In this document: piece by piece, positions 8,552 through 17,091 of the stretch
Position numbering within the stretch: position 1 is the stretch's first letter
Layout of the letters: every line of letters begins with the position of its first letter
DNA from: Arsenophonus sp. aPb
Lineage (GTDB): Bacteria; Pseudomonadota; Gammaproteobacteria; Enterobacterales; Enterobacteriaceae
Assembly (NCBI RefSeq): GCF_029873475.1
Contig: NZ_CP123499.1
Span: 2,108,001-2,172,000, forward strand
Reading direction: 5' to 3'
DNA length: 64,000 nt
Program-made: the position numbers and the translations under genes
The notes under the pieces: model-generated
What the model was told of the DNA's origin: nothing
The model's database searches: none
The model's input: only the letters and a program-made list of their open reading frames with translations

Positions 8552-9772
8552 TTATGAATGATATTTACTCATTACCAACGAGGCATTAGTTCCACCAAAC
8601 CCAAAACTATTTGACATTACCGTATTTAATTTCTGCTCAGTGGCCTGCGTAATAATATTCATTGCTTGTGCTTTTTCATCTAAATTATCAATATTAATGC
8701 TTGGGGCAATAAATCCATGCTCTAACATTAACAAACTATAAATAGCTTCATGAACCCCTGCCGCCCCCAGAGAATGGCCAGTCATTGCTTTAGTCGCTGA
8801 AATCGCTGGCGTATTGCTACCAAAAACTTCAGTAATTGCTTCTAATTCTTTGGTATCGCCAACTGGCGTTGAAGTGCCATGAGTATTGATATAATCAACC
8901 TGTTTAACATCTGCCAATGCCATTTTCATACATCTCACCGCTCCTTCACCGGAAGGGGCAACCATATCATAACCGTCTGAGGTTGCACCATAACCGACAA
9001 TTTCAGCATAAATATGTGCGCCACGCGCCAAAGCATGCTCTAATTCTTCTACCACAACAATACCACCACCGCCAGCAATTACAAAACCATCCCGATCCTG
9101 GTCATAGGTGCGTGAAGCTTTTTCTGGAGTTGCATTATATTTAGTCGATAATGCTCCCATTGCGTCAAATTCACAGGTTAGTTCCCAACTTAACTCTTCA
9201 CCACCACCAGCGAAAATAACATCCTGTTTACCTAATTGGATCAACTCAACAGCATGGCCAATGCAATGGGCGGAAGTTGAGCAAGCAGAGCTGATAGAAT
9301 AATTAACGCCCTTAATTTTAAATGGCGTGGCTAAACAAGCTGAAACACCTGAAGCCATTGCTTTGGTCACCATATAGGGGCCAACACCGCGTAATCCCTT
9401 TGCCCGCATACCATCAGAGCCAGCCACTTGATTACGCGGTGAGCCACCACCAGAGCCAACCACTAAACCGGTACGAATATTTGAGATCTGCGCCTGCGTC
9501 AATTTAGCGTCCGCAATAGCCTCTTCCATCGACAAGTAAGCATAAATAGAACAATCACTCATAAAACGAAGAATTTTACGGTCAATTTTTTGTTTAATAT
9601 ATTCTTCCGTTAGTTGAATATTACCCCAGACATGGCTGCGTAAACCCATTTTTTCAAATTCTTCTGAAAACCTGATGCCAGAACGACCCGTTTTCAGAGA
9701 AGCCAGTACCTCTTGCTGGTTATTACCTATGCTGGAGACAATGCCCAGACCAGTGATGACTGCACGCTTCAT
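8552..9772 (-). CDS. fabB: 3-oxoacyl-[acyl-carrier-protein] synthase I
   Basis: FabB condenses malonyl-ACP with acyl-ACP, including the unsaturated intermediates, in fatty acid elongation. The thiolase-fold active site is complete: nucleophilic Cys in SSACSTSAHC (equivalent to C163), His in THGTSTPVGD (H298) and His in TGHSLGAAG (H333). Product length from ATG 9772 is 406 residues, as in E. coli; an upstream extension to 9802 is rejected because MKRAVITGLG is the conserved N-terminus and GAGG lies upstream. The gene is divergent from mnmC, as in E. coli. A strong candidate FadR site lies 76-92 bases upstream, consistent with FadR activation of fabB. Confidence 0.97.
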   Translation of the reverse strand: MKRAVITGLGIVSSIGNNQQEVLASLKTGRSGIRFSEEFEKMGLRSHVWGNIQLTEEYIKQKIDRKILRFMSDCSIYAYLSMEEAIADAKLTQAQISNIRTGLVVGSGGGSPRNQVAGSDGMRAKGLRGVGPYMVTKAMASGVSACLATPFKIKGVNYSISSACSTSAHCIGHAVELIQLGKQDVIFAGGGEELSWELTCEFDAMGALSTKYNATPEKASRTYDQDRDGFVIAGGGGIVVVEELEHALARGAHIYAEIVGYGATSDGYDMVAPSGEGAVRCMKMALADVKQVDYINTHGTSTPVGDTKELEAITEVFGSNTPAISATKAMTGHSLGAAGVHEAIYSLLMLEHGFIAPSINIDNLDEKAQAMNIITQATEQKLNTVMSNSFGFGGTNASLVMSKYHS

Positions 9773-9847
9773 TGATTGTATTACCTCATAGTCGAAATTC
9801 ATTTACTGGGAGTTTAGCCTGTTACTTTAGCTTACACTTGTAAGCTG

Positions 9848-9864
9848 AACAAGTCCGATCAGGT
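9848..9864 (-). promoter_or_regulatory. Candidate FadR site upstream of fabB
   Basis: The 17-bp sequence AACAAGTCCGATCAGGT matches about 13 of 16 defined positions of the FadR palindrome AACTGGTCNGACCAGTT. It lies in the fabB promoter region at a distance compatible with upstream activation, which is how FadR acts on fabB in E. coli. FadR itself is not in the window. Assignment is by eye. Confidence 0.55.
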
Positions 9865-9978
9865 AAAAAATTACAGAAAAAATTATCTTTTTTCATTCTT
9901 ATATTTTAGCTCTAGCTAGCACACTCAGGTTAAATTAGTTAGAATTGGCTAATTATTTAAAATATTGTAGATAATTTT

Positions 9979-12009
9979 GTGAATACAAATGAGATCAGTC
10001 AAGCTAAATTAAGCTGGAATGAACAAGCTATCCCCGTCTCTGAACAGTTTGATGATGTCTATTTCTCTAAGCAAAATGGTTTAGAAGAATCACGTTATGT
10101 TTTCCTAGCGGGTAATCAGTTGCCAAATCGCTTTCTGTCTCATTCAACTAAACAATATGTTATTGCAGAAACTGGTTTTGGCACTGGATTAAACTTTATG
10201 GCAGTCTGCCAGTTATTTATTCAGTTTCGCCAACAAGCGACTAAAAGCCAATTACAACGTTTACACTATATCAGTTTTGAAAAATATCCCTTGTCTATTA
10301 CGGATTTAATAAACGTTCATCAATTTTGGCCTGAGCTCGCCACTTTTTCTAAACAGCTTTGTCAACAATGGCCTCAATCGTTACCTGGTTGTCATAGAAT
10401 AGTTATAGAAAATGGGGAAATTATTCTTGATCTCTGGTTTGGCGATATAAATATACAATTACCTCAATTAAAAGCTAATTTTTTCAATAAAATAGATAGT
10501 TGGTTTTTAGATGGTTTTGCTCCGGCTAAAAATCCCCAAATGTGGAGTGAACAACTGTTCACTGCAATGGCAAATTGGGGACGTGTTGGTTGCACTTTTG
10601 CCACTTTTACTTCAGCCGGTATTGTTCGTCGTGGATTAGAAAAAGCTGGTTTTCAAGTAAAAAAAATCAAAGGTTTTGGCCGTAAACGTGAAATGCTAGT
10701 TGGTCAATTACCCGTAAATCAACAATCTGCGCCACAACCTTGGTTCGCTCGACAAGCCGCATCCGCCACCGAGAATATTGCCATTATTGGCGGCGGGATT
10801 GCCAGTATGATGACCGCGCTTGCTTTATTACGAAGAGGAAGTCGGGTAACTTTATATTGTCAGGATCCCAGCGTGGCACAAAACGCTTCCGGCAATCGTC
10901 AAGGTGCACTTTATCCATTATTAACCGGTCGCTACGATAGCTTAGAGCGTTTTTTTATCACTGCTTTTACTTACGCAAAACGTCACTACAGCAAACTGGA
11001 ACGATTAGGCATTGCATTTGAACATGATTGGAACGGCTTAGTACAATTAGCTTATGACGCAAAAAGCCAACAAAAAATCGCTCAAATATTGATAAAAAAC
11101 TGGCCACCTGACTTTGCACGCCATGAAACTCGAAAAACATTACGAACTATATGTGGCGTTGATGTTAACCATGATGGCATCTACTATCCAACTGCCGGTT
11201 GGTTATGTCCAGCCGAGCTGACATTCAATAGTTGGCAATATGCGCAACAACAGGGTTTAATAAGTTATTTTAATCATCGCCTTATGCAACTTGAAAATAC
11301 GCCCAATGGCTGGAAATTAATATTCAATCAAGGACAAGCGCAACGGCAAATAACGCATAAAACCGTCATTATCGCTAATGGTCATCAACTACCCCTATTT
11401 TCGCAAACAGAAAAATTGCCAGTTAGTGCTGTTCGAGGGCAAGTAAGTCATATTCCGACCACTTCGATACTCAACCAACTGCAAACGACACTCTGTTACG
11501 CCGGATATTTAACGCCAGTTAATCATCAATATCACTGCTTAGGCGCGAGTTATAAACGTCATCAACTGACACTAGAATATTCCAAACTTGAACAACAAGA
11601 AAACCATTCTCGCTTATTAACTTGTTTGCCTGATGTTGGTTGGACAAAAGATATCGATATCAGCCAAAATGCATCACGTCAAAGCATTCGCTGTGTTACC
11701 CGTGATCATTTACCGATGGTCGGTAACGTACCCGATGTTGATCAACTTATTCTTCAATATGCACAACTAGATAAACAGCTCAATGAGCAGCAGCATATTT
11801 TGCAAGCGCCAATTCATGCCAATCTATTTGTTATTGGCGCATTGGGAGCAAGGGGATTGTGTAGTGCGCCAATTTGCGCGGAATTACTTTGCAGCCAAAT
11901 TTTTGCTGAACCATTACCTTTTGACGACGATATACTGGCTAATCTCCACCCTAACCGATTTTGGATCAGAAAATTGTTACAAGGCCGAGGGGTTAAACTA
12001 GATAAATAA
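9979..12009 (+). CDS. mnmC: Bifunctional tRNA 5-methylaminomethyl-2-thiouridine biosynthesis protein MnmC
   Basis: MnmC finishes the wobble-uridine modification mnm5s2U34. The N-terminal domain (about residues 1-245) is the SAM-dependent methyltransferase, with AETGFGTGLNF and the DGFAPAKNPQMW signature; the C-terminal domain (from about residue 265) is the FAD-dependent oxidase that removes the carboxymethyl group, starting with the dinucleotide motif IAIIGGGIASMM. Both halves are intact and the 676-residue length is normal. The start is GTG 9979. It is divergent from fabB as in E. coli. Confidence 0.97.
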   Translation: MNTNEISQAKLSWNEQAIPVSEQFDDVYFSKQNGLEESRYVFLAGNQLPNRFLSHSTKQYVIAETGFGTGLNFMAVCQLFIQFRQQATKSQLQRLHYISFEKYPLSITDLINVHQFWPELATFSKQLCQQWPQSLPGCHRIVIENGEIILDLWFGDINIQLPQLKANFFNKIDSWFLDGFAPAKNPQMWSEQLFTAMANWGRVGCTFATFTSAGIVRRGLEKAGFQVKKIKGFGRKREMLVGQLPVNQQSAPQPWFARQAASATENIAIIGGGIASMMTALALLRRGSRVTLYCQDPSVAQNASGNRQGALYPLLTGRYDSLERFFITAFTYAKRHYSKLERLGIAFEHDWNGLVQLAYDAKSQQKIAQILIKNWPPDFARHETRKTLRTICGVDVNHDGIYYPTAGWLCPAELTFNSWQYAQQQGLISYFNHRLMQLENTPNGWKLIFNQGQAQRQITHKTVIIANGHQLPLFSQTEKLPVSAVRGQVSHIPTTSILNQLQTTLCYAGYLTPVNHQYHCLGASYKRHQLTLEYSKLEQQENHSRLLTCLPDVGWTKDIDISQNASRQSIRCVTRDHLPMVGNVPDVDQLILQYAQLDKQLNEQQHILQAPIHANLFVIGALGARGLCSAPICAELLCSQIFAEPLPFDDDILANLHPNRFWIRKLLQGRGVKLDK

Positions 12010-12036
12010 CTTTTTAACAAAAAAATTTAATCTCTA

Positions 12037-12546
12037 TTAAAGAGTATATTGCATTGCACAACGCGAAGATGCAGCAAATCCATACGCCACTTCTCTTTTT
12101 AAAATAGCTTGTAGTGGCAAAGTAAGCTTTTCGGCCGGAATAATTGTAAAACCCAATTTTTGATAATAAGCGCCATTCCAGGCAACATCACGAAAAGTTG
12201 TTAAAGTAACATGATCACAGCTTAGTTGTTTTGCCTGAATAATGGCTTGTTGCAATAAAATCTGACCAATTCCTCTTCTCTGCCATCGGCTAGCAACGGA
12301 TAATTCCCAAATATGCAAAGCTTGATCCATCACTTCAACTTCAATAAAACCAACAAGTTGTTGTTCCTCAACGGCAACCCAACAATCACCATCAACAATA
12401 AATTCTAAATGTTGGTTAACGGATTTGCCTTGTGCATCAGCAACCCAAGCAAGCTCGGGAATTTGACGAAATAAGGTTGCTGCTGAGCGTTCAATATTGA
12501 CTAATTTTTCAGCTTCAGTGGGTAGTGCCAATCTTACCAACATCAT
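12037..12546 (-). CDS. GNAT family N-acetyltransferase
   Basis: A 169-residue GNAT acetyltransferase with the acetyl-CoA loop RWQRRGIGQILLQQA near residues 87-101 and the C-terminal strand YYQKLGFTII. The acceptor is unknown. E. coli has no such gene between mnmC and yfcL, so it is a lineage-specific gain at this junction or a loss in E. coli. It faces mnmC tail to tail and precedes yfcL in the opposite transcription order. Confidence 0.85.
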   Translation of the reverse strand: MMLVRLALPTEAEKLVNIERSAATLFRQIPELAWVADAQGKSVNQHLEFIVDGDCWVAVEEQQLVGFIEVEVMDQALHIWELSVASRWQRRGIGQILLQQAIIQAKQLSCDHVTLTTFRDVAWNGAYYQKLGFTIIPAEKLTLPLQAILKREVAYGFAASSRCAMQYTL

Positions 12547-12600
12547 TACCCCATTTTAAAAAATGCGACAATATATTATTTAATGTTTCACGCTTTCTAT

Positions 12601-12876
12601 TTATTGAAGCGCATTTTCTAACAATTTGCGCCAGGTATTTAATATCAATCGCTGATCAGGAGGAGTTAATTCACCCGCCTTAATTGCCTTATCAATACTC
12701 TGTTCGACACGGTCAGAAAGCGCTGCAATATTATTTTTATTTTCAGCTTCTAGTTCTGCAATAGCCAATGTTAAATGGCCACGTAAATAACCACCAGCAA
12801 AAAGTTCATCTTGACTAGCACTATCAACATTGTTGTCAATTTGCGTTAAAATACGTGTTTCCAATTCCGCAAGCAT
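12601..12876 (-). CDS. yfcL: YfcL family protein
   Basis: A 91-residue soluble protein matching the E. coli YfcL pattern (FAGGYLRGHLTLAIAELE in the middle, GELTPPDQRLI towards the end). Function unknown. It lies immediately downstream of epmC (30-base gap) on the same strand, the same association as in E. coli, so it is probably cotranscribed with epmC and aroC. Confidence 0.9.
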   Translation of the reverse strand: MLAELETRILTQIDNNVDSASQDELFAGGYLRGHLTLAIAELEAENKNNIAALSDRVEQSIDKAIKAGELTPPDQRLILNTWRKLLENALQ

Positions 12877-12906
12877 GGCTTTGTTCCTTTATATTAGCTA
12901 AATTTT

Positions 12907-13449
12907 TTATAGCTCTTTGGGGTAAATAAAATTTTGCTTCACTAAGGGAGGGGTATTATAAAACAACTGTAGCCCTTGAATAAATCTCTTCGCTCGAGCC
13001 GGAATACCATTTGCTAAATAATTCAGCACCTGCTGATAAACTTTGTACTGAAAAGCAAATCGATCGGGTGCAAAATCAGCGGCTAAATTATCGCAACTAA
13101 CATTAAAGGGAAACGCTGCCGCCACACAAAACATCCATTCCAGTGCTTGTGGTTTAACTTCAACTTTTTCAAAAGCGTTTTGTGTTTGCTCATTCCGCCC
13201 ATCTGGATAATACCAATAACCAAAATCTATTTGTTGACGCCGAGTTTCTCCGGCTATACACCAGTGGGCAATTTCGTGTAAAGCGCTCGCATAAAAGCCG
13301 CGTGCAAAAATAATCCGATGGTAGGGTATCTTTTCATCTGCCGGCAGATAGATAGGTTCATCGTCTCCTTTAATTAAACGTGTCCGATACTCTTTCTCAA
13401 AACAAACACTAAAAATGTTAATAAGATGATTATAATTATGTTCTTTCAT
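12907..13449 (-). CDS. epmC: Elongation factor P hydroxylase EpmC
   Basis: EpmC (YfcM) hydroxylates the beta-lysylated lysine of elongation factor P, the last step of the EpmA/EpmB/EpmC modification. The metal-binding motif HEIAHW lies at residues 58-63, and the family stretches LIKGDDEPIYLPAD and FPFNVSCDNL are present. Length of 180 residues matches E. coli. It follows aroC after 19 bases; E. coli has yfcA and mepA between aroC and epmC, both absent here. Confidence 0.95.
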   Translation of the reverse strand: MKEHNYNHLINIFSVCFEKEYRTRLIKGDDEPIYLPADEKIPYHRIIFARGFYASALHEIAHWCIAGETRRQQIDFGYWYYPDGRNEQTQNAFEKVEVKPQALEWMFCVAAAFPFNVSCDNLAADFAPDRFAFQYKVYQQVLNYLANGIPARAKRFIQGLQLFYNTPPLVKQNFIYPKEL

Positions 13450-13468
13450 TGATATTTACATCATACCA

Positions 13469-14539
13469 TTAAAAAGCTGGTTCACCACATTGTGCTCGAT
13501 GGCGTAAAAAATGATCGATAAGTACAATTGCCATCATCGCTTCTGCTATCGGTACAGCTCGGATACCAACACAGGGATCATGGCGTCCTTTGGTGATCAC
13601 TTCAATTTCTTCACCTTGCTGATTAATTGTTTTCCCCGGTATGGTGATACTTGAAGTCGGCTTTAAAGCCAAATGGGCAATAATCGGCTGACTACTACTT
13701 ATACCACCTAATATACCACCGGCATGATTACTGACAAATCCGTCATGGGTTATTTCATCCCGATTTTCATTGCCTTTTAATGTAACCACCTTAAAACCAG
13801 CACCAATTTCAACACCTTTAACCGCATTGATACTCATCATAGCATGAGCTATATCCGCATCTAATCGATCAAAAACAGGTTCACCTAATCCGGCTGGAAC
13901 ATGCTCTGCAACAACGGTTACTTTAGCACCAATAGAATTACCTTCTTTTTTCAATGAACGTAATAAGGCATCCAAAGCATCCAATTTTGTTGCATCAGGA
14001 CAAAAGAAAGGATTTTGTTCAACTAAATCCCAATCCTTTAGTTCACAGCAAATATCACCCATTTGACTTAAATAAGCTCGAACAGTTATACCGAGTTTTT
14101 GTTGCAGATATTTTTTTGCGATTGCACCCGCAGCTACACGCATCGCCGTTTCACGTGCCGAAGATCGCCCGCCACCACGGTAGTCACGTATACCATATTT
14201 TTGTTGATAGGTGTAATCTGCATGCCCAGGACGAAAAATATCCTTAATCTCACTATAATCCTGCGACCGTTGATCCTGATTTTCAATCAACAAACCAATA
14301 GGCGTTCCTGTCGTTATGCCATTAAAAACACCGGATAAAATTTTAACCTGATCAAGTTCACGGCGTGGAGTTGTATAACGAGAAGTGCCAGGCCGACGAC
14401 GATCTAAATCGGTTTGCAGATCTTTTTCTGATAACGCCATACCAGGAGGAACGCCATCAACAATGCATCCTAATGCCAAACCATGCGACTCACCAAATGT
14501 GGTAACACGAAAAAGTTGTCCTATCGAATTTCCCGCCAT
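13469..14539 (-). CDS. aroC: Chorismate synthase
   Basis: AroC converts 5-enolpyruvylshikimate-3-phosphate to chorismate using reduced FMN. The three family signatures are visible: GESHGLALGCIVDGVPPG near the N-terminus, the RGGGRSSARETA stretch near residue 120, and KGRHDPCVGIRAVPIAEAM near the C-terminus. Length is 356 residues. prmB is upstream on the same strand, as in E. coli. It supplies aromatic amino acids, folate and quinone precursors. Confidence 0.97.
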   Translation of the reverse strand: MAGNSIGQLFRVTTFGESHGLALGCIVDGVPPGMALSEKDLQTDLDRRRPGTSRYTTPRRELDQVKILSGVFNGITTGTPIGLLIENQDQRSQDYSEIKDIFRPGHADYTYQQKYGIRDYRGGGRSSARETAMRVAAGAIAKKYLQQKLGITVRAYLSQMGDICCELKDWDLVEQNPFFCPDATKLDALDALLRSLKKEGNSIGAKVTVVAEHVPAGLGEPVFDRLDADIAHAMMSINAVKGVEIGAGFKVVTLKGNENRDEITHDGFVSNHAGGILGGISSSQPIIAHLALKPTSSITIPGKTINQQGEEIEVITKGRHDPCVGIRAVPIAEAMMAIVLIDHFLRHRAQCGEPAF

Positions 14540-14621
14540 CCCCTTTGTTTCCTATTTTTCTCATTCATCATAATAATTAATGAATAAATTATTTTATTGT
14601 ATGAAAAAATATAATTACCCG

Positions 14622-15554
14622 TTAATCGATAAATAATTTAAATTTCTCTTGATTTTCAATAAGTTGTTTCTGCGTTAACATGAACACCCCATCGCCACCC
14701 TGTTCAAAATTCAACCAAGTAAAAGGAATATCCGGATATTGCTCAATAAGGTGTAACATACTATTACCAACTTCACAAATTAGCACCCCATTTTCTGTTA
14801 GGAAACGTGAGGCATTGGCTAGAATTCGTCTGACAAGTTTTAAACCATCAGAGCCTGCTGCAAGCGCTAATTTAGGCTCCACCAGATATTCAGCTGGTAA
14901 ATCAGACATATCTTCTGCATCCACATAAGGTGGGTTAGTAACCATTAAATCATATTTAATCGGTGGCATATTCAAAAACAAGTCTGAACGAATAGGCACT
15001 ATCCGATCGGCGAATCCATGAGCGGAAATATTTTGTTCAGTTACTGCCAATGCATCAGCAGAAATATCAACCGCATCAATTTGCGCTTGCGGAAATTCAT
15101 AGGCGCAGGCAATAGCAATGCATCCACTACCTGTGCACATATCTAGAATAGTTGCAGGCTCATAATCAATGATCCCGGCAAAATGTTTATTAATTAGTTC
15201 ACCTATCGGAGAACGGGGGATCAAAACACGCTCATCAACATAAAATTCATGTCCACAAAACCAGGCTTTATTGGTTAAATAAGCAACGGGGATATGCTCA
15301 TTGATACGACGTAATACTCGATCAATGATACGATGACGTTCACTGAGCGTTAGACGAGAAACCCACAATTGTTGAGGAATATCTAAGGGCAAAAAAAGTG
15401 ATGGCAAAACAAGTTGTAAAGCTTCATCCCAACAATTATCCGTTCCATGACCATAATAAATATTTGCTGCATTAAACCGACTAATTACCCAACGCAACAT
15501 ATCTTGGATGGTATGTAGTTCCGCAACCGCCTCATCAACAAAAATCTTGTCCAA
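14622..15554 (-). CDS. prmB: 50S ribosomal protein L3 N5-glutamine methyltransferase
   Basis: PrmB methylates a glutamine in ribosomal protein L3. The SAM-binding motif ILDMCTGSGCIAIA and the substrate-binding NPPY motif (VTNPPYVDAEDM) are intact, giving 310 residues. The start appears to be TTG at 15554, directly after an unusually strong ribosome site AGGAGGAG; the resulting LDKIFVDEAV N-terminus is the conserved one and there is no better ATG. Overlap-free and 82 bases upstream of aroC. It is divergent from smrB, as in E. coli. Confidence 0.95.
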   Translation of the reverse strand: MDKIFVDEAVAELHTIQDMLRWVISRFNAANIYYGHGTDNCWDEALQLVLPSLFLPLDIPQQLWVSRLTLSERHRIIDRVLRRINEHIPVAYLTNKAWFCGHEFYVDERVLIPRSPIGELINKHFAGIIDYEPATILDMCTGSGCIAIACAYEFPQAQIDAVDISADALAVTEQNISAHGFADRIVPIRSDLFLNMPPIKYDLMVTNPPYVDAEDMSDLPAEYLVEPKLALAAGSDGLKLVRRILANASRFLTENGVLICEVGNSMLHLIEQYPDIPFTWLNFEQGGDGVFMLTQKQLIENQEKFKLFID

Positions 15555-15769
15555 AACTCCTCCTAACCAATAAAAGGTTCATATATTTAATACGGATAGT
15601 CTGCCATGAACAACTCAACAAATCAGCTTATTGTTAAGGAATTTATAGCAATAACATTAATTAACATTAGGATACTAGCAATATCTGATAAAGCTTGCTG
15701 CTTATAAGGAAGGTAATAACAGAAAAATAAGATAAACTTAACAGAATAATTGACTAATAGATTGATAGA

Positions 15770-16324
15770 ATGACAATGAAAAATAAGTTCAAATTGAGTG
15801 CTGAGGAAATAAAGCTATTTAAGGAAACTATCGCAGGGACTAAACCTTTACTACATGATATCGTTAGTCATCCACCACAACGACATCATCAAATAAAATC
15901 GCAATTTGTCGCAAAACGTTTGCTCCAAGAACAACTCGATGTTAGTTATTACTTTTCCGATGAATATCAACCCCTTTTGGAAGTAGAGGGGCCTACTCGT
16001 TACCTACGACCCGATATCAATCCTTACGAATTAAAAAAGCTACGTCGTGGTGATTATACGCCTGAACTGTTTCTCGATTTACATGGTTTATCTCAACGAC
16101 AAGCTAAACAAGAAATTGCTGCACTAATCGCAGCTTGCTACCGAAATAATATCCATTGTGCCTGTATTATGCATGGTCACGGAAAGCACATTTTAAAACA
16201 GCAAATTCCCCTCTGGCTTGCTCAACATCCTAATATCACTGCTTTTCATCAAGCTCCCAAAGTTTGGGGTGGTAGTGCTTCGTTGCTAGTCCTAGTCGAA
16301 ACTGACGAAACTCAGCGCAGATAA
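15770..16324 (+). CDS. smrB: Smr-domain ribosome rescue factor SmrB
   Basis: SmrB cleaves mRNA at collided ribosomes so that stalled translation can be resolved. The C-terminal Smr domain is complete, with the DLHGLSQRQAKQE motif near residue 103 and the GHGKHILKQQ loop near residue 145 that form the nuclease site. Length is 184 residues. Start could be ATG 15770 or the second ATG at 15776, which is closer to the E. coli N-terminus. Divergent from prmB across 215 bases. Confidence 0.93.
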   Translation: MTMKNKFKLSAEEIKLFKETIAGTKPLLHDIVSHPPQRHHQIKSQFVAKRLLQEQLDVSYYFSDEYQPLLEVEGPTRYLRPDINPYELKKLRRGDYTPELFLDLHGLSQRQAKQEIAALIAACYRNNIHCACIMHGHGKHILKQQIPLWLAQHPNITAFHQAPKVWGGSASLLVLVETDETQRR

Positions 16325-16339
16325 CAGCTAAAACCAACA

Positions 16340-16843
16340 CTAGAAATGTGCCGCTAGTTTATTAACACTTTGCAATATTTGAGAAGGTGCCCGTTGCCAT
16401 CTATATTCAGCGTGCTGCATTTCAGTATTCATCTCTACATAAGCAATCGCAGATGTTGCAAACATAGGCGGAATTTCTTGTGGGCATAAAGCCGATACCA
16501 AATAACCGACTAATGGCAAATGAGATACAATCAATGCTGTTCTTACACCACCCTCGGCAAGTAATTGCAAATAATTAGCAATAGATTGCGGATCTCCATC
16601 AGGAATAAGTTCCGTCAATACTTCATGTTCACCTGAATATGGCAATAATGGCTGCATGGCCTGATAAGTTTGTACTGCTCTTACATATGGGCTAGTAAAC
16701 ACTCGTTCGAATACTGGATTTTGTTGTGCTAGCCAACCAGCCATTAATTTAGATTCTTCTATTCCTTTAAGAGTAAGTTCTCTTGCTGCATCATTAATTG
16801 TATTTAGAGTTGCGTCACCATGACGCATAATAAAAACTTGCAT
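16340..16843 (-). CDS. sixA: Phosphohistidine phosphatase SixA
   Basis: SixA is a small histidine phosphatase, linked in E. coli to removing phosphate from the nitrogen phosphotransferase protein NPr. The catalytic RHG motif (IMRHGDATLN) lies at residues 6-8 and the second histidine in IVSHLPLVGYL. The ATG at 16843 (MQVFIMRHG) is chosen over an upstream extension that adds unrelated residues. 167 residues fits the family. Tail to tail with smrB. Confidence 0.94.
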   Translation of the reverse strand: MQVFIMRHGDATLNTINDAARELTLKGIEESKLMAGWLAQQNPVFERVFTSPYVRAVQTYQAMQPLLPYSGEHEVLTELIPDGDPQSIANYLQLLAEGGVRTALIVSHLPLVGYLVSALCPQEIPPMFATSAIAYVEMNTEMQHAEYRWQRAPSQILQSVNKLAAHF

Positions 16844-17091
16844 AATCCACCATTTGAGTAAAATATTTTCACCTAACCCCCTACATAGGAGCCCTCTCAT
16901 TACTCGCTAATGTTGTTGCCGGAAAATATGCAGGGCAAGGCAACCCGAGATTCTGCACTAAAATTACAAAAAAAGGAACCGCTTTATTTTCATAAAAATC
17001 GAAAAAAAAGTTTATTTTATATCAAGTTAAATTGAATTCACGCTTAAGGCCATGATATTAGTAAGGTTTAAAAATACTTATTAATAATCCA

